Below, one piece after another: positions 28,305 to 29,374 of a stretch of DNA of 29,374 bases. Position numbers and translations under genes: made by a program. Under the pieces are notes generated by a model that saw only the letters and a program-made list of their open reading frames with translations, was not told the DNA's origin and ran no database searches. Positions within the stretch are counted from its first letter, which is position 1. The number at the start of each line of letters is the position of its first letter. The stretch spans positions 1-29,374 of IMG/VR virus record IMGVR_UViG_3300023235_000098, one strand, 5' to 3'. The DNA comes from a virus.

Positions 28305-28398
28305 TTATCACCTCTTTCATTATATAATATTCAGTTTTACCAAGTTTTCTTTTTGCTTCCGCAATAGATTTATAAGTCGATAACTCTCTAAAATTCAG
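28264..28398 (-). CDS. Candidate 44-aa mini-gene overlapping genes 45 and 44, non-ATG start
   Basis: An open frame in a third reading phase runs from CTG 28398, which overlaps the last 11 bases of gene 45, to TAG 28264, 41 bases inside gene 44. The product (NFRELSTYKSIAEAKRKLGK at 2-21, then TEYYIMKEVISGKNKR at 22-37) is strikingly protein-like: alternating helix-forming and charged residues, no low-complexity runs. The segment 28305-28387, which belongs to no other gene, codes for its central part. There is no ATG before Met28 and no clear ribosome site, so it would need re-initiation after gene 45 at CTG, or it is a remnant. Function unknown. Confidence 0.45.
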   Translation of the reverse strand: MNFRELSTYKSIAEAKRKLGKTEYYIMKEVISGKNKRLPLDRSV

Positions 28399-29053
28399 AG
28401 TCAGGTTCTAATGCTATCCAATATTGTACGGCTTTGTTTCTATTTACAAAATGAGAAATCTTTGCTTTTGATATTGCGACATCATAATCATCTACTATTT
28501 GTTTAAAGTTTTCTGTTCTAAAGTAAGCAGTAAACTCTTTGTCTGTTTCACCAACATCAATAGAATAAGTGTTTGACGACTTGTTCTTTTTGTCAGTAGC
28601 AACCATTGAGATTTTACCTGATTTACCTACAACAGAAATATCTGGTAGATTTAAAGTAGTAGCACCTTTCATCATTTTAGTAAATGAATCTTTTTTAAGT
28701 GTAAAAGTCACATGCTTATCTGGCATACTAATACTTTTACTTGGCGATACTATTACCGATTTGTCAGCAAAGAAATATTTTATTGCTTGATTTTTATTAC
28801 TCTCTGTGATATTTACATAACCACCACCGTTAAATTTTAGGTCTGGTTTATCAAATAACTCAACTGATCTTAAAAATTCAGGTAAGTCATATATCGCAAA
28901 TTCACTATCAAACTTTTCAGCTACTTCAGCCTCAGCCAAAATATTTTTCATAGTTGATATTGTTTGTACTTTATTTCCTGGCTTAATCAATAAGTTTTGA
29001 TTTATGTCAGAAAAGTTTTTTAACACACTTAATGTGTCACTTGATAGGTTCAT
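28388..29053 (-). CDS. 45: Sliding clamp, T4 gp45-like
   Basis: 221 residues from ATG 29053 (T4 gp45 is 228); AAGGAG lies 6 bases before it, so the GTG at 29059 is unlikely. The sequence shows the gp45 pattern: LSVLKNFSDINQNLLIKPGN (8-27), TISTMKNILAEAEV (31-44), FAIYDLPEFL (52-61) and a hydrophobic alternating C-terminal half ending WIALEPDSEF. It forms the trimeric processivity ring for gp43 and, as known for T4, is also the mobile activator of late transcription, linking it to the TATAAATA promoters in this window. It is driven by the promoter at 29087-29115. Confidence 0.94.
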   Translation of the reverse strand: MNLSSDTLSVLKNFSDINQNLLIKPGNKVQTISTMKNILAEAEVAEKFDSEFAIYDLPEFLRSVELFDKPDLKFNGGGYVNITESNKNQAIKYFFADKSVIVSPSKSISMPDKHVTFTLKKDSFTKMMKGATTLNLPDISVVGKSGKISMVATDKKNKSSNTYSIDVGETDKEFTAYFRTENFKQIVDDYDVAISKAKISHFVNRNKAVQYWIALEPDSEF

Positions 29054-29086
29054 GTTCACTCCTTTTTCATAATTTAATATAATATA

Positions 29087-29115
29087 ATTGTATCATAGTT
29101 TAGTTTAATTGTCAA
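29087..29115 (-). promoter_or_regulatory. sigma70-type early promoter of the gp45 operon
   Basis: Minus strand TTGACA (29115-29110), 17-bp spacer, TACAAT (29092-29087), preceded by TATGA. It lies between the peroxiredoxin stop and gene 45 and starts the 45-44-62-regA transcript. Confidence 0.85.
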
Positions 29116-29117
29116 TG

Positions 29118-29374
29118 TTATAAGACATCATCACCATTTTTCATGTTTAGATATTTCATAACTGTTTCTGGCGATGATTCTCCATATGGGTCAGAAGCAC
29201 AATTATCTTCTTTACCTGGTTCTTCAAACATCTTTTCAACTACACCGTTATTAATAATAGCAGCATACCTCCAAGACCTTTCACCGAATCCTAAATTGTC
29301 TTTTTTAACTAGCATATTCATACCCTCAGTAAAGACACCTGAGCCATCTGGTAATACTTTCACATTTTTGATAC
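29118..29374 (-). CDS. Peroxiredoxin (Prx5-type), N-terminus beyond window
   Basis: The frame is open to the window edge, so the N-terminal part with the peroxidatic Cys is not visible. The visible C-terminal 85 residues match Prx5-type peroxiredoxins: [20 protein letters not shown] (Prx5 LPDGNGEFTKxMGM), [20 protein letters not shown] and MFEEPG, ending with a helix (SPETVMKYL). Such proteins reduce hydrogen peroxide and alkyl hydroperoxides with glutathione or thioredoxin. A GTG at 29363 is in frame but inside the conserved part and not the true start. Its phage context suggests protection against oxidative stress during infection. Confidence 0.85.
   Translation of the reverse strand, partial: IKNVKVLPDGSGVFTEGMNMLVKKDNLGFGERSWRYAAIINNGVVEKMFEEPGKEDNCASDPYGESSPETVMKYLNMKNGDDVL

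Noticed and set aside
1-29374. tRNA genes, CRISPR arrays, insertion sequences, integrase or attachment sites
   Set aside because: None seen on either strand by reading. No cloverleaf-like segment lies in the few gaps and no transposase or integrase motifs occur, which fits a lytic T4-like phage. A tRNA scan would be the decisive check.

Overview
The window looks like part of the genome of a T4-like marine myovirus. It is AT-rich, and every convincing gene lies on the minus strand, tightly packed with TAATG/ATGA-type stop-start overlaps. The right half carries the T4 replication core in recognisable order, reading leftward: gp45 clamp, gp44 and gp62 clamp loader, RegA, then gp43 polymerase, UvsX and gp41 helicase. 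The low GC, the conserved hypothetical families and the auxiliary genes would fit a phage of a low-GC marine bacterium such as SAR11. The host is inference; nothing in the window names it.

Layout from right to left (direction of transcription). 29374-24818: peroxiredoxin (cut by the window end), gp45, a candidate mini-gene, gp44, a 51-aa gene, gp62, RegA and a RimK/RimB-like ATP-grasp fusion. 24764-20089: an Sm-like small protein, a 2Fe-2S ferredoxin, ThyX, a Mom-like DNA-modification protein, DNA polymerase gp43 and a small membrane protein. 20099-17651: three methyltransferase-fold proteins, namely MT-A70 (adenine), a C5-cytosine methyltransferase and a CmoA-like protein. 17587-13877: UvsX, a conserved hypothetical, gp41 helicase, a small basic protein and an unidentified 253-aa protein. 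13787-5165: a late-looking block of enzymes and lysine-rich proteins (DUF6267-type, adenylate kinase fused to a second P-loop kinase, Pol-beta-type plus NadD-type nucleotidyltransferase fusion, DUF5872, cupin-like, DUF5824). 5094-4600: a HAD nucleotidase. 4521-371: virion-type proteins and small conserved proteins, ending in a DUF1353 protein, a 35-aa membrane peptide and a spanin-like partial gene.

Regulation can be read directly. Six sigma70-type promoters share TTGACA, exactly 17 bp, then a TATAAT-like -10; five of them also have TATGN just before the -10. T4-type late promoters (TATAAATA) sit before the 4521 structural gene and before the 13787 block. At 13845-13880 an early promoter and late elements are superimposed.

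The most interesting signal is the cytosine methyltransferase/CmoA pair. CmoA makes carboxy-S-adenosylmethionine (Cx-SAM). The adjacent, 8-bp-overlapping C5-methyltransferase has arginine instead of the near-invariant asparagine in motif X (IGRMVPP instead of IGNAVPP). From memory, that is the position where engineered C5-methyltransferase variants gain the ability to use Cx-SAM. The pair, with a Mom-like protein and an MT-A70 enzyme nearby, suggests a DNA hypermodification island, possibly making 5-carboxymethylcytosine. A second theme is a set of proteins whose N-termini resemble the T4 capsid-targeting sequence, suggesting that enzymes are packaged in the head and injected.
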